Origin: Chaetomium olivaceum
Lineage: Eukaryota; Ascomycota; Sordariomycetes; Sordariales; Chaetomiaceae
Length of the DNA stretch: 64,000 bases
Assembly (NCBI GenBank): GCA_039881045.1
Contig: JAYWVB010000005.1
Location: forward strand, 372,001 to 436,000
Direction of reading: 5' to 3'
Shown: positions 9,959 through 21,174 of the stretch, one piece after another
Position numbering within the stretch: the stretch's first letter is position 1
Layout: each line of letters opens with the position of its first letter
Translations under genes and position numbers: made by a program
Notes under the pieces: generated by a model
What the model saw: only the letters and a program-made list of their open reading frames with translations
Database searches by the model: none
Told to the model about the DNA's origin: nothing

Positions 9959-11081
9959 GAAACAACCACCCTCCCGTATCTTGTGCAGTGAAGAAAGCAT
10001 AGGTACCCAAGCATAACATCAACGCTCAAACTAACACTCCCCAAACCAGACTACACCCTCCGCTGCTCCAACGCGCTCGAAAACGACACGGCCCTCGCCC
10101 TGACATTCATCCCCTCCCGGCGCCTCACCTACGCCATCTTCTTCGGCTACCACGAAGAACAGAGGCTGAACCAAGTCGCCACCATCCTGGGCCGCCTCGC
10201 CTTTGCCGAGCACGCCGCGCTCGAGCCCTTCACCCTGATCAACACCTTCATCCAGCTCGAGAAGGTGCAGCGCTTCGAGCAGGTCGAGCGGCACGCGGAC
10301 GCGATGGCCGATCTGATCAAGAACTTCCAGCTGGATGCGGCCACGGCGGCGGGGAAGATGTCGAGGCCGGTGCATGAGGATGACCCGAGGGATTTGGTGG
10401 GGCTGGGGGCGGAGATGACGCTGTTGAGGAATGGGCTGGTTAGTTGGGCGAGGGAGCTGGAGAGGTTGAAGGGCAAGGCGGTTAAGGACTTTGCGAGTCC
10501 GGCGGGGTGGAGTGGAAAGATGCCGCTTTTGGATCCGGGGGAGTATCTGGATCGGGAGGTGGATGAGTATCAGATGATGGTGAGAAGGTGTGAGGGGATG
10601 CTCTCGCAGGTGTCGATGACGTTTCAGATGGTGAGTCTTTACGGGGGTGATAAGGGGGTTGGGTGTGTGGAGTTGATTTACTGACGGATGTCTTCACTGG
10701 CAGGAAACTTCGAGCATTTCTCGGCAGGAGGTGAACAAGATGAAGGCTCTTGCCATCTTAACTATGGTGTTTCTGCCAGCGACTTTCGTTGCGGTTAGTT
10801 CGACTCTCTCCTACTTCCCTAGAGAATTATGGCTGACATTTGATCGGTAGACGTTCATGTCCATGGGGCTGTTTAACTGGCATCCTGGGGACGGTGAACA
10901 GGTTATGTCACGATATTGGTGGGTTTACCTCGCTGTTGCCGGCGGGCTCACCCTTGTTGTCTTTCTGGTGTATTTCTTTTGGTCACGTCTCACAGACGCT
11001 TATTCTCTGAGGGGGAAAAGTCGGACCGCGACATGGTTTAAGCGTGGGATAAGCCTGGGCGGGAGCATCTTACTACCCTGA

Positions 11082-11601
11082 GGAAGAATGGAGCACGATA
11101 GCCCCCCGACGTTTGTCCCGGAACCTACACCACTTGTTCAAATCAGACTCCCCCACCACCCCTCTAAAATGAAGGATGCCTTGTATGGGTGGCGTGTGCT
11201 GGAGTTAAAGAGATCACGGAATGAACTGGTCGTTCTTTGCTCTTGGGAAGTTGATTGAGCGGACCTCGGCATGGAACTCCAATCCCCACCAGAAAAAGGT
11301 CAAGCGAAGCCAAGGAAGGTGAATCAACTACCGGATCGGGTTACAGACCCCTGGGATGATGGGACGGCCCGGCGTAACAATAAGGGAGGCTGACACCGTC
11401 CCCAAGGCGCGGGTCCCACATTCGGTATAAGCAGGTTCTAATTTTGTACGAGGCCAATTTCCCTGACTTATACATCAACCTCGAATATCCACCCACAGAG
11501 AGAGCAACAGAAAACCACCACCACCATCATCACTCTCTTTCCCCGACGTCATCTGTCTCCCCAAACCTCGACACAGACAGACACCAACCCACCCACCCAC
11601 G
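11082..11601. promoter_or_regulatory. promoter and leader of the TagC-like gene
   Basis: A non-coding stretch. A TATA-like element TATAAG lies near 11426, about 175 bp before the ATG at 11602. The leader is CA-rich (many CCACC and ACCCACC runs), as is common in well-expressed fungal genes, and ends CCACCCACG before ATG. Confidence 0.45.
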
Positions 11602-12525
11602 ATGCGCCTCCTCAACTTCGCCACCCTCCTGGCCGCCGCAGCCACCCTCATCTCCGCGGCCGTCCCCAACTCCCCGCGCTTCGACCTCACCAAGCCCTCC
11701 TACGACCTCTTCCGCAGCAAGCCCCTGCACGACGACACCGTGCAACAAGGGTTCGCCTTCGACAACAAGAACCGCCGCCTGTTTGTCTCACAGCGCCGCA
11801 ACGGCGCCACTGCCGCCTCGGGCGACCTGTGCATCACCCAGCTCGACTTCAGCGGCAAGAAGCTGGGGCACATGTACCTCAAGGGGTTTGGGCACGGCGT
11901 GTCCTTTGGTGCGCAGGGGGTTGGGTCGGCGACGTATCTCTGGACGGAGGTGGATGCGAATAGCAATGGGTATGGCAAGCGGCTGGCGCGGTTCAAGTTT
12001 GTGAACGGGGCGACCGTGACCAAGTCGAGCAGCAGCCTGCAGAAGTTCACCCCCGTCAAGGCGGGGACCGAGCATACCTGCGCGGTGGACACGGTCAACA
12101 ACCGGCTGGTGGTGCGGTACCATACCTCGGGCGGCAAGCGGATTGCGGTGTTTGACCTGGCCAAGGCGACCAAGGGGGATTTCTCCACGCCGTTGGTGGA
12201 TTTCAAGCAGCCGCTGCCGAAGACCAAGGGGAAGAACTTCCAGGGGTATACGGCCTACGGCAAATATCTGTATCTGCTGTGGGGGGACTCGTACGATGTC
12301 AGCAAGGAGCTCAACTCGCAGGTGGCGAGCGTGGATATGAACACGGGCAAGGTGGTTCAGGGGCCGGTTATTACCCGTGCCGGGTCGACGCTGTCGTTCC
12401 GCGAGCCTGAGGGTATGGCCATCTACCAGACTGCTGCGGGTGAGGTGAGGCTGTTTTTGGGATTTGCGTCGGGCAAGGCCGGGGATCGGAGGTCGAACCT
12501 GTTTTACAAGAATGCGTTGGTGTAA
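11602..12525 (+). CDS. secreted TagC-like beta-propeller protein
   Basis: A single-exon 307-aa protein starting at the ATG at 11602 in a good context. The first about 19 residues form a signal peptide (MRLLNFATLLAAAATLISAA), so the product is likely secreted. The mature part begins FDLTKPSYDLFR and continues with VQQGFAFDNKNRRLFVSQ, EHTCAVDTVNNRLVVRY and FREPEGMAIY. From memory, this pattern matches bacterial 'teichoic acid biosynthesis protein C' or phage P68-receptor-binding-like propeller proteins of actinobacteria and firmicutes. No catalytic residues can be named, so a sugar or wall-polymer binding role is inference. Codon use is GC-rich at third positions like neighbouring host genes, so any transfer would be old. 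The gene is intact. Confidence 0.7.
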   Translation: MRLLNFATLLAAAATLISAAVPNSPRFDLTKPSYDLFRSKPLHDDTVQQGFAFDNKNRRLFVSQRRNGATAASGDLCITQLDFSGKKLGHMYLKGFGHGVSFGAQGVGSATYLWTEVDANSNGYGKRLARFKFVNGATVTKSSSSLQKFTPVKAGTEHTCAVDTVNNRLVVRYHTSGGKRIAVFDLAKATKGDFSTPLVDFKQPLPKTKGKNFQGYTAYGKYLYLLWGDSYDVSKELNSQVASVDMNTGKVVQGPVITRAGSTLSFREPEGMAIYQTAAGEVRLFLGFASGKAGDRRSNLFYKNALV

Positions 12526-12740
12526 GGGGGCCGGAGATGCTGATAGTAGCGTTAGACATGTATCGAAAAGTAATTAACAAAAGGGGGCCCGGGGTTCCTT
12601 TGTTTTCCGCTCACAGCTCAAACGCTGGTGATTGTTTTCGTGTTCGCATTGGTGGTTGCTCGCATTGCCTTGCGCCGTGCTTCTGGAGTCCGAGGTGTTA
12701 GAGAGCCGAGTCCGAGGTGTTAAAGGACCGATAGCCACGC
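12526..12740. other. non-coding, 3' flank of the TagC-like gene
   Basis: It contains a short direct repeat of TCCGAGGTGTTA (about 12688-12699 and 12711-12722). I see nothing else. Confidence 0.35.
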
Positions 12741-13000
12741 AGACTGGTCAGAGTGGGTGACAAAAGAATACGTACCGCAAAACGTTCGTACTACTAAATA
12801 TCACCACCAAAAAGGTCGGTTTGTGCCAGTCTTTAATAGCAATTGAACCAAAGTGAAGCTATTCAATACCTAGAATCTTTCTGTATATTCTTTAGTATTT
12901 TGCAAGTAAATAGTGGTGATTGAACTATGGTTGTGCGGTGATATATGGTGGCAGAGACGTTTTGCGGTGTGTAATCTTTTGTCACCCACTTGCCGGTCTC
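12741..13000. repeat. MITE-like inverted-repeat element
   Basis: The left arm from 12741 reads AGACTGGTCAGAGTGGGTGA and continues CAAAAGAATACG.ACCGCAAAACG. The reverse complement of 13000-12956 gives the same series with few changes (GTGGGTGACAAAAGATTAC.CACCGCAAAACG). Similarity fades inward but can still be seen in AATATCACC..CAA. The whole 260-bp unit is AT-richer than its surroundings and has no coding capacity. A degenerate, foldback, non-autonomous DNA element is the simplest reading. No clear target duplication was found. Confidence 0.5.
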
Positions 13001-15179
13001 ATGGGATCGCACGGGGTATCCCGAGTCTGGGCTCAAAGAAACGTGCTGCCGCCTTCTTTGAAGTGGCAAAACTCAGGTACTGTACCTAAGGTAGGGAGGT
13101 ACCTTACACGTGCCGTTTCTCTGCGACTACGGACACGCCGTTGGGTGTATGGCATGAGAGCCGAAAGTCCATTAAAGCATACTGTGTACGTACCTCAGCC
13201 TTATTTGTAATTCATTGATTCCATTCTCCCCTCGTAGAGGATACTTGAAGTGCCATCCCCTGCTTGTAACGTGCCTTTGAGAGGCTGCATGCAATGGTGC
13301 AGGCCTCGATGCATCCCTTCGGTGCATCATGGCTCCACACCATCCATTGCAGCCGCATTTCCCCAATGAGATATTGCGACGTCTGTATTGTACATCCGTA
13401 TTCGTCAATGGGCAGTCAAGGGCTCGGTTCTCTGTGTGGGCCGATAACCTTAAATGTTTAGTCATGCCCAACAAAGCTGACTGCTTAATAAGGAGTGCCT
13501 TGTCGCGGTACGACTCCGGATGTTTGCCACCAGCGGGTGCGCCGCAAGGTTCCGGCATTCCCGCAATATTACGGCGCGGCTATTTGGATGTACATAGGGC
13601 TGAGCGGGACTCTCTTTGGGTTGTGGTGTACGCGGCAGGGTGAGCCGAGCCCAACTAATGAAGCCCGAAGTGGCGGCAATGCCTAACTAAGCCAACCACA
13701 CCGAAATCACGTGCGTATCACGTGTATGTCAGTCAGCAGCGGATGGTGCGCTGACGATGTCACATGACTCACAGTTCCCTTGGAGCACAGCCTTCAAGGG
13801 CGCGATTTATCCGAGCCAGTCCTCCCCTCTCCTCCGGAGTTTGCACCGGGTTTCGGTGTTTCGCTTTTGGGCGGTTGCGCCGATTCCAACCCCAGGTTTT
13901 GGCCGCGTCACATTGGAGCCGCGAAATTTGATTGAGTTCTTCAGCCCGATGTGCGGGGCGAGCGGTGTGGGATTGGGATGGATGCTTCGTTGGAAACGCG
14001 ATAACCCTTCTGCACGTGCCCGTTCGTCTCAAGATCCGTCCTAAAACGGTCAACGCCGTGAGACAAACTGTGACGTCAACCCTTCGAAAAACATTGTTTC
14101 AGTGGAAGGACTACTGTTAGTGTACCTTAGGTAAGCTACACTGCAAACCGTACACAATATGTTACACACAGCATAGGTAAGATTCGGCGCCGTGTTCGAC
14201 CGTCCATCCGCGGTTGAGCTGCGCAATCCCCGGAGCCGCCCAGCGAGATGAAGGATGCCGGTGGCGACTGCGGGTTGACAAATGCGTTGCCAAGCCGACA
14301 GTTGTGTACACTCGCAGCATACGTGTGTAAAAGGCTGAGAAAGATTGCGTACCCTCGATATCTGTTGCCTTGCATTAGTAGCGTCTCAGAACATGTACAC
14401 GATACGATAACCAACAAGGCGGAAATTAATTTTCTCTTGCCATGGTGGTGTGGCGAATGGCTTTTGATCTGTCCGAGTCGGGCAACAGTTGGAACGTGGA
14501 ACCGTGCAAGCCGTGGTGGGGGAAGGACGGCAACAGGTGTTCGTGCAGGGGTTAGTGCGACAAGGGTCTCCTTCATCCTGGCACCCTGACTCGAGCCTGA
14601 CCATGCGGAACATCAACCTTGCGTCGATCAAAATGACGAGAGAGCAGCAGCGCAAGCACCAACACCATTTGTTGCTCCAACTCCGATTCGATTCAAGTAT
14701 ATACAGAGAATACAAAGTGTTTTGTTTTTTTTGCCGCTTTCCCGCCATCATATTACAGTAACCTTCAAGTCCTGTGTTCCTTTCTCTCCTCGCAGACCGA
14801 TCGATGCATGCACCCGGCAGTGAGGTGGGCGGTGGTCACTGCTCAAACAAAACGCCGGCCAACCAGAACCCGAAGCCTACCCGTCGGTCCACCCCCCTCA
14901 AAAAAGATCCTCTCGTCCCAGTCGTCTGCACCATCCATCCGTCATGAGAACTGAAGAGCTTCGACCCTGCATGCGGCCACCCGCCTTGCGATCCGCCTGC
15001 GGCCCGCTTGTGTCAGGAACCGAAAAGGCCGCCGCTGGGAAAGTGTTGCCAATGATTATTTAAAAAGTGATGCCGATTCCATCTCTTTTATCATGCTGCT
15101 CTTAAATAACATCCCATCGTGTTAAACGCCCGTATTTTTTTTTTCGCCAAGAAGTGTCGAGAAGGGTTCCCGGCCGTGA
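13001..15179. other. long non-coding stretch
   Basis: Only short overlapping reading frames are seen, none with convincing composition or splice structure. It contains the TACCTTAGGTA-type palindromic motifs common in intergenic DNA of Pezizomycotina. Confidence 0.35.
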
Positions 15180-15668
15180 TTACCGGGATTTAGGGATCTG
15201 CTGGCCAAACCGGTCGATGGTTTGTTGAGCACGGGCCGTGTAGAACTCGATGCGGTCGGCTTCGACTCGTGGCTGGTCGACAAGCCGTCCGTGCAGCGAG
15301 CCGTCTTCCGTTGCGGGTTGGGCTACATATGATACCAACTGGTAGGAAGGCTCACGGGGTCGATTTGATTCCGTGCTGTTGCTTGAGCCAGCCGCTGATT
15401 CGTAGCTGTTGGTGGAGGACGAGGGAGTGAAGACACCAGTTCCGGAGCTGCTACAACAGGGTTAGGGTTAACTTAGGCATTCTGGTTGTGTATGTTGTAC
15501 CGCCTGCTCCTCGATTTCGTCTTTCCTCGACGTCGGCCCTCTGACCATAACTAACAGCCAGAGCCGTAAAAATTGGGGGGATTAAGGAAGATAAGGGAAC
15601 TTGTCAAATAAAATGACGAACCTTGAAGCACCACCCGAAGTCGGCGCACCGTTAACAGACGACGCCAT
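15180..15668 (-). CDS. DGTLHGR-family small protein, copy 1
   Basis: Exon 1 is 15668-15622 (ATG at 15668) and exon 2 is 15450-15180. The 171-bp GT..AG intron is in phase 2. The product is 105 aa, with no signal peptide or membrane segment. The N-terminal half is rich in Ser, Thr and Asn. The core reads YQLVSYVAQPATEDGSLHGR, then a variable loop, then EFYTARAQQTIDRFGQQIPK to the C-terminus. It is the most divergent of four paralogues in this window (the others are at 44824, 49727 and 54367) and the only one on the minus strand. It shares their gene structure. Function is unknown and I recognise no named family. An AT-rich, TATA-like stretch lies upstream near 15836-15850. Confidence 0.7.
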
Positions 15669-18638
15669 TGTGTGTTTTTTAGTCTCCGACAAAAAAACGC
15701 GGGACACCGGCAGAATGCAAGACCAAGGAGTCGGCCAGCGTTGTTGGATTTAGCAACTAAATTCGTCTCAGAATGAAAGCTTGGTGGATATTCGAAGTGA
15801 GAATGAGAAGAAAGGTAGTCGTGTGCACAAGGCTTGTATATTAATATGCTGAACGAAAAGTGAGAAATGTCGAACGAAACGTGAAGGCCCCTCGGCTGGG
15901 GATAGTGGTGTCTTTAAAAGATAAAAGTCTTGAGAGGATAAGTTACAGAGACCTGCGCATGGTACGCGGCCACAGAGAGCCCTAGAGTCCTTGCCAGCCG
16001 GCCATGTAAGGCACCCTGAGTGATGAACAGCAGGTCGCAAGGATTAAAAAGGTAGTACTGGACATGCTCGGACGGAGGTACCTTATTTCTGACCATTTTG
16101 CTCTCGCACACGGCAGACCGACCCACGAACAAAGATGTCTCATGACAGGGCAGGGAATAAACGGAAGTGGGGGAAAACAAACCTTGAGGTTAGCAGGGGG
16201 TGGGATTAGTGCAACGTCCTTGGCATGCATATTCTCACCATGTGTACACAATTCGTAGTTACTTCGCGACGTACCTGACCTCTGCCTATTGTGTAAGTTG
16301 TCAATCCAAGATATCGAATGCAGAGAGTGAAGCCTTGAATTAGAAGTGATGGTGAGTTTATATAACTTAGTTCGATGTCTTGCTATAACTCACTGCAATT
16401 GTTTAGCTCTACCATCAGCATCTTAACGCTGAAAAGTACTTTGCTGGTTATTAGCACATACTCCGACTAACCAAATTTGGAGGCTCCCAACCCAACCCGA
16501 CGGGTCCGCATCGAACAGAAGGAAAACGGAAAGGGGACCAGCCAAACCAACCAAGCCACCGAGCACCGTTGCACCGCCCTTGCTGCTTGCCCCCCCCCAT
16601 CCCATGCCATCCTCGGGCTGCTCTTAGCCTATCAGTCCGTGACCACTCTGCTCGCTCAATCCCACAAATGGTTTTCGGCAGGAGAACGAATCATAATATG
16701 CGGTTGGTTACTTTTTGACGGCCAAGCTTTGGAGAGTCAATCCCGAAATAGTCGCATCAAGAACACGACAGATACTTACCATCGGTAGTCTAGGTAGTCA
16801 GATACAGAATAGCTTTGTGTCGCCTATCCGTAGAGACCCGATGCACTCCCAAGTCGCTGGAAAGGGCGCGCACAATGTCCCATTAGACGACCTTTGATAG
16901 GTCAATGCCGTTGTGCGCGGTGTCGCGCGCCGCCCCAGAAACCCGGGATTTGGAGTCGCTCGGCGAAACCAGTCACCCTCCAGATTTCTGAATTTCCACG
17001 ACCTGACCTGCAGTGTACCACCCACGCACCCACCCGCGCCGCGGGCGCGCGCAGACGGCGCATCGTCGAGAACAAAGGAAAAAAAGCCCACGAGGCATCA
17101 ACAATGTTGTTCGTTGATGCGCTAGCCGGCCGCCTTCGAGACGGCAAATACGTCAGACAACTCGATTCGGGTCCTTCGGACGCGGCTATCACACTTGCAG
17201 GTCAGCTTTTGTCGAAGATAACAGTGATCACCGACGTCCCAGTGATATATCACAGTAATCGGAACCTCGCATGACCGGCAGGTCGCTAGGGTGCGTACCT
17301 AGGTATGTACCGAGGTGTGCGAGGTAAGGTAGCTTTTTGCCACCGCGGGGCAACACTCCCCTCCACCGAGACAAGGTGAAACGGAAAACAGCAGCGAACG
17401 AATGATCGCGTAAGCTGCAGAGATGCTGAAGAACCGAAGGTATGGGCTTCGTCCGGCCTTACCCCCCGATAGATTAGGACCGAAGCGAAAGTTGACCGAC
17501 TCAAACGGCGCTCGTTATTCGTCGTCCGGACGCGTTCTGTAGGCTTCCGAAATGCGAAGAAGCGGTCAATAGTAACTTCGGAAGTGGAAGTTGAGGAAGG
17601 CTCCTTGGTATTGCCGTTCCCATTTGGACCATTTGGTGGAACCCTGCCGGCCCTCCAGACCTCCGCGGGACGGAGCGAGAGTGGGCACCGTCGTACCTGA
17701 TACCTTACCCTTAGTTAAACCCCACCACCTCCACTACCTTACCTAATGAGCTGAGCGGGGCGGGAGAGAAACCCCGGAAGCAAATCACGCCCGAACACTC
17801 CTCGAGAACAACCTCAGTCGTAATGAGGACAGCCTCGGCATCTAGAAAGGTAGGGCATCCGCGCATGCCAACCTAATCGCGCGTTGATGTGGCGAAGCGC
17901 TGGGAAAGAAATTCACAACAGGGACGGGTGTCAGCGCTCCAACTGGCGCAGCGCCAGGGGTAACCGTATGGAGGTATACCCATGGCTCCCGAACTGAGGT
18001 CAGAACATCAAGAGGATATTGAAGGTCTTTTTTGGTGGGGCGTCATCCGATGACACCGCAGATGACGGCCCAGCCCTTGATATCACCAAAAAAACCGGGG
18101 CCCGAGATGATATTCCCACATAACATCGTCGGGTCTTTATCAAATCTCGTGCAGGTAGTTTTGTTAGACAGATCTCAATTGGGCAATCGTAACGCATATT
18201 TTTTCGTCAACGGGAGTGATGTGGCTACAAACCGAATTGAATTTGTAAACTTCAGCTACCCTCTCTGCCCCTGTATACGCCCTGTAATGCCCCTGTAGAA
18301 CTACTGTGAATACAGCGAGCCGATTGGGGGCTTGGAACCAAGTCAGTTAGTCAGTTAGTTAGTCAATCAGGCAGTCAGAACACCAAGTCTAGGTATATAT
18401 GTAACCAGTTAGTTAGTTAGTTAGTAAGTTAGTGAGTGAATCAAAACTATGAAAGCAACATTGAATTGCTGGATTGTTTGAACATGATTCAAAGAGATGT
18501 TTTCTTTCCTTTTTTTACCTTACTGTGCTTAACTATGGTTAACGCCGAGGTACCTACATAGCCTAGCCCGCCTTCCACCCCCAACGCCAACTTGAAAAGA
18601 AAAAAAGAAAAAGAAAGAAAAAAAAAAGTAGCATCCGT
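15669..18638. other. long non-coding stretch
   Basis: No convincing gene is present. Features are a TTAG/TCAG-type microsatellite at about 18340-18436, a purine-only tract (GAAAAGAAAAAA type) at about 18592-18628, and several GGTAGGTACC-like motifs. The longest reading frame (16894-17274) has the composition of a chance ORF. Confidence 0.35.
18340..18436. repeat. TTAG-type microsatellite
   Basis: Irregular runs of TTAG and TCAG, interrupted by a short unique segment and resuming as GTTAGTTAGTTAGTTAG. It lies about 200 bp from the 3' end of the recombinase gene. Confidence 0.7.
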
Positions 18639-20752
18639 TCAACCGGTGCCCTGGCCCCGTTGCGCCCTTAGAGCTTTGGAAAACTTATCCAAAGAGATCT
18701 TCCCCCTCTCTATATCCATCTCTCGCGCCGAGACCTCCGGCTGATCTCGGGCTTGCGAGCGACGTACAATCTCGTCGAAAATCCTACGACGGATGGAGAA
18801 GTATTGTCGGTCGCCTCTTGCTCGCCACCGAGCACCCCAGCGCTCTTCGTGACTTTGAATGGACGGCATTGGAGGTAGCCCATGTCTCCAGAGACGCCAG
18901 AGCTCCATTACCGTCCTGACGGACTGTGGGAATCGAAACCGGGGCGGCGTTTCGTCATCCTCCGGACCGACAACTGCGACGCCCGGAGCTTCCGACGGAG
19001 GCACTGTAGAAACATGCTGTCCAATCGGCTTCTCGTTCCCGGCCCGACGAAGATGCTCGGTATTAGAAGAGGAGGCGGCGGCGGCGGCAGCGGTGGAGGC
19101 AAGCGAAGAGGCATGGGGAGGAGGAGAGCAGGGAGACAGCGACGACTCTCGCCGTCTCCGGTGTACGCGCCTGCCGCGCGGCAGCTCCACCCTCTGTTCC
19201 AGATGTTTACCTTCGGGGCTTATAGTAACCGTATATCTGGTGTTCGCCAGCCGGTCTAGTTTCCTTTCTAGATTCCGGAGGGCCTGAACCGTTTCCTCGT
19301 GTCGCCGTTGGTTTAGCGCATTCTGGGCGACCTGCTGGGTCGAGATGGAGCGCAACTTCTCCGCCACCGACGGGATTGTCTTCTCGATGGCCGTCTGGTG
19401 GCTATCCTCGTGAGCCTGGCTGCAGATCTCACGGACCTGGGCTGCGTATTGTTCGAATTCCGGATCCCGGAAGAGAGGGTCCCGGAAGATGGGATGATTC
19501 GGGAACAGAGGCTTCAGGAAGGCAGCATCTTGGAGGACCACCTCCCGGAGCCAGGCGAGGAGCTCAAGGAAAGCGCCCGCAGCCTTGTCTTGCTGGACGG
19601 TGGCGGCGAATGGGCTACTTTCCGGAGCGTCGTGCTGTTCCTTCCAGCAATCTAACCCAGGGAAGACCCGGGCGAGAAGACGGCCGGGAGGCTTGGCGGT
19701 GCTCCTGGCAATAAAATAAGACCCCGACCATTCAGGATCGAAGTCGGCGACGGCCCGCATAAACTCCAGAGGCAGAGAGGTCAGATAGCAGCCCGTCATC
19801 TGGTCTCCGTTATTCCAACGTCCCGCGCGGCGGATCTGGCCTTCGTGGACACCGGCGATGTCCGCGTTCTGAGAGCTCGCGACCCGCGGGGCATGACTCG
19901 CCTTGGTCGTCTTAATTCCGCTTTTCTCATAGAAACGCCGAGTCCAGTCGTTCGCAGTCTGGGGGGTCAACACATCTGAGTCCCGTCAGCGCTTTGATGC
20001 CAGGTGTCCGGTCAGGTCCGGAAAACGGGCGGCCAATTCTTTTTACCTTTGGGCTCCTTGATCGAGCGCCGAAGGACCTTCAGGTCGTACCAGTCTTCTC
20101 GTCGCGAAAAGCTCGGGAACGGCTCCTTCTCCACGTGCCAGCGGTAAAAGAGCCAGGAACCTAGGGCGCCCACGAGGCAGGCCAACGGATCGCGATGTCT
20201 CAAGCAGGCGCCATATTCCAGACGACCGTGCTGATTAGTTTTTCCCTGATTCATCACGACGACAAATGCCCGAGTGGTGTTATCCTCATTCTTGACGCCC
20301 TCGTTGGGGAGTTCCAGACAAAAGCAATCTGGGAGCTCGAGCGGCCTCCGATTGCCCGAACGAAGAAGCATATGGTTGCCGAGAAGGAAGTCCACCTGCG
20401 TTCGCAGGGCGCAGGCGATCTGCTTGGACTCGTTCCATACGGCGGACGTGTGGACCGGAATCTGAGACGGCGTATACGAGTCCTTGATCGTGTTTTCGCC
20501 CCGGTCCGCGTATTCCGAACGCTTGCGGGCCCAAGTCGTCCGGAGGATCGATTTCTGAATGGCCTTTAACGCCACGCTTTGCGGCCGGGGCGCCGGATTT
20601 ATTCCGCGCGTCCTCTGGACGTCGTAGAGCTTCTGGATGGCGGAGACGTAGCTCCGAACCGTGTTATACTGAAGCTTGAGCGATGATTCGAAAGAGCTTT
20701 CCTCGTCCCCGGAATCTGCGGCGTCGGCGTCCACAGGTGCAGTGTAAACCAC
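18639..20752 (-). CDS. Crypton-type tyrosine recombinase
   Basis: Exon 1 runs to 20047 and exon 2 is 19975-18639. The GT..AG intron (20046-19976) restores the frame exactly (AAA G|AT). The core has the tyrosine-recombinase signature in Crypton/Ndc10-like form: first Arg in MLLRSGNRRPLELPD, HAPR box in KASHAPRVASSQ, GQIRRAGRWNNGDQM, and the nucleophile candidate Tyr in TGCYLTSLPLEF. A coiled-coil region follows, then a C-terminal GCR1_C-like DNA-binding domain (ELWRLWRHGLPPM ... RWGARWRARGD..YFSIRRRIFDEI). This domain pair marks Crypton elements, which move through circular forms and leave no terminal inverted repeats. No ATG exists at the N-terminus; the first initiator-like codon is GTG at 20752. 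The 5' end may therefore be truncated, or an upstream exon may exist. Confidence 0.75.
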
Positions 20753-21174
20753 TATACAGTCTTCTGACCACCCGGCGACCTCGTGAGGAGCTCCTGCAGC
20801 ATGCCGTGGGAAAGCACTCCTCAGGACAGGTGGCTACAAATGTTGCCGGAGGGAAGCGTAAGAGGGACGGCGACATGGACGGCGAGTACACCGCTCCAGC
20901 CTCCAAGCGCAAGAAGGGCAGCAACGACAACCAGTACACCGCTCCAGCCGCTAAGCACAAGAGGGTTGCCAAGAACAGCGTGGTGTTCAAGAAGGAGCCT
21001 TCCCCCTTCGAGGTACACGATGCCAATAGCGATCCGTGGTCCGAGGTGATCATCTGCGCGTCGACTGTCGACGAGCAGCAGGCGCGCTATCTCGGAGAGA
21101 ATTATAAGGGGCCAAGTACAATCTTAGATGCCGATTTTCTAGGGCATGTCGATCCAGCCCTTCTCGCTCCGTAG
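20753..21174 (+). CDS. 3' part of an unknown basic protein
   Basis: An open frame runs from about 20683 to the stop at 21174. The part from about 20760 onward looks like real protein. It has basic, nuclear-localisation-like clusters (GGKRKRDGD, ASKRKKGS, AKHKRVAKN), two copies of a Y-T-A-P motif (GEYTAPAS and NQYTAPAA), then a more ordinary C-terminus. An ATG at 20803 is possible, but the gene may have begun further left. It lies head-to-head with the recombinase, whose first codons overlap this frame on the other strand. It may be the 3' exon of a host gene cut by the Crypton. Function unknown. Confidence 0.4.

Larger units (their letters stand above)
3915..11081 (+). pseudogene. CorA-like membrane transporter gene split by a copia insertion
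   Basis: Exons read 3915-4124, 4184-4230, 4269-about 4530, then after the retrotransposon 10050-10630, 10704-10793 and 10851-11081. The last three join perfectly at GT..AG sites. The C-terminal part has the layout of fungal CorA-like Mg2+ transporter proteins. It has a long charged helical region (10050-10630), then two membrane helices: LAILTMVFLPATFVATFMSM, and WWVYLAVAGGLTLVVFLVYF just before the C-terminus. The classical GMN motif is replaced by SMGLFNW, as is common in fungal paralogues. The 5-bp target duplication GAAAC lies 5-9 bp after a possible donor (GTGAG at 4531), so the element may sit inside an intron running from 4531 to an acceptor at 10049. However, that junction is off by one base in phase, so the gene is probably broken even if the element is spliced out. 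Confidence 0.6.

Noticed and set aside
15455..15475. TTAGGG-like telomere repeat (GGGTTAGGGTTAAC)
   Set aside because: Only about two units, and it lies inside the intron of copy 1. Not an interstitial telomere array.
16894..17274. 126-codon plus-strand ORF
   Set aside because: Overlapped by equally long frames on both strands, Arg/Pro-rich chance composition, no recognisable domain or splice signals.
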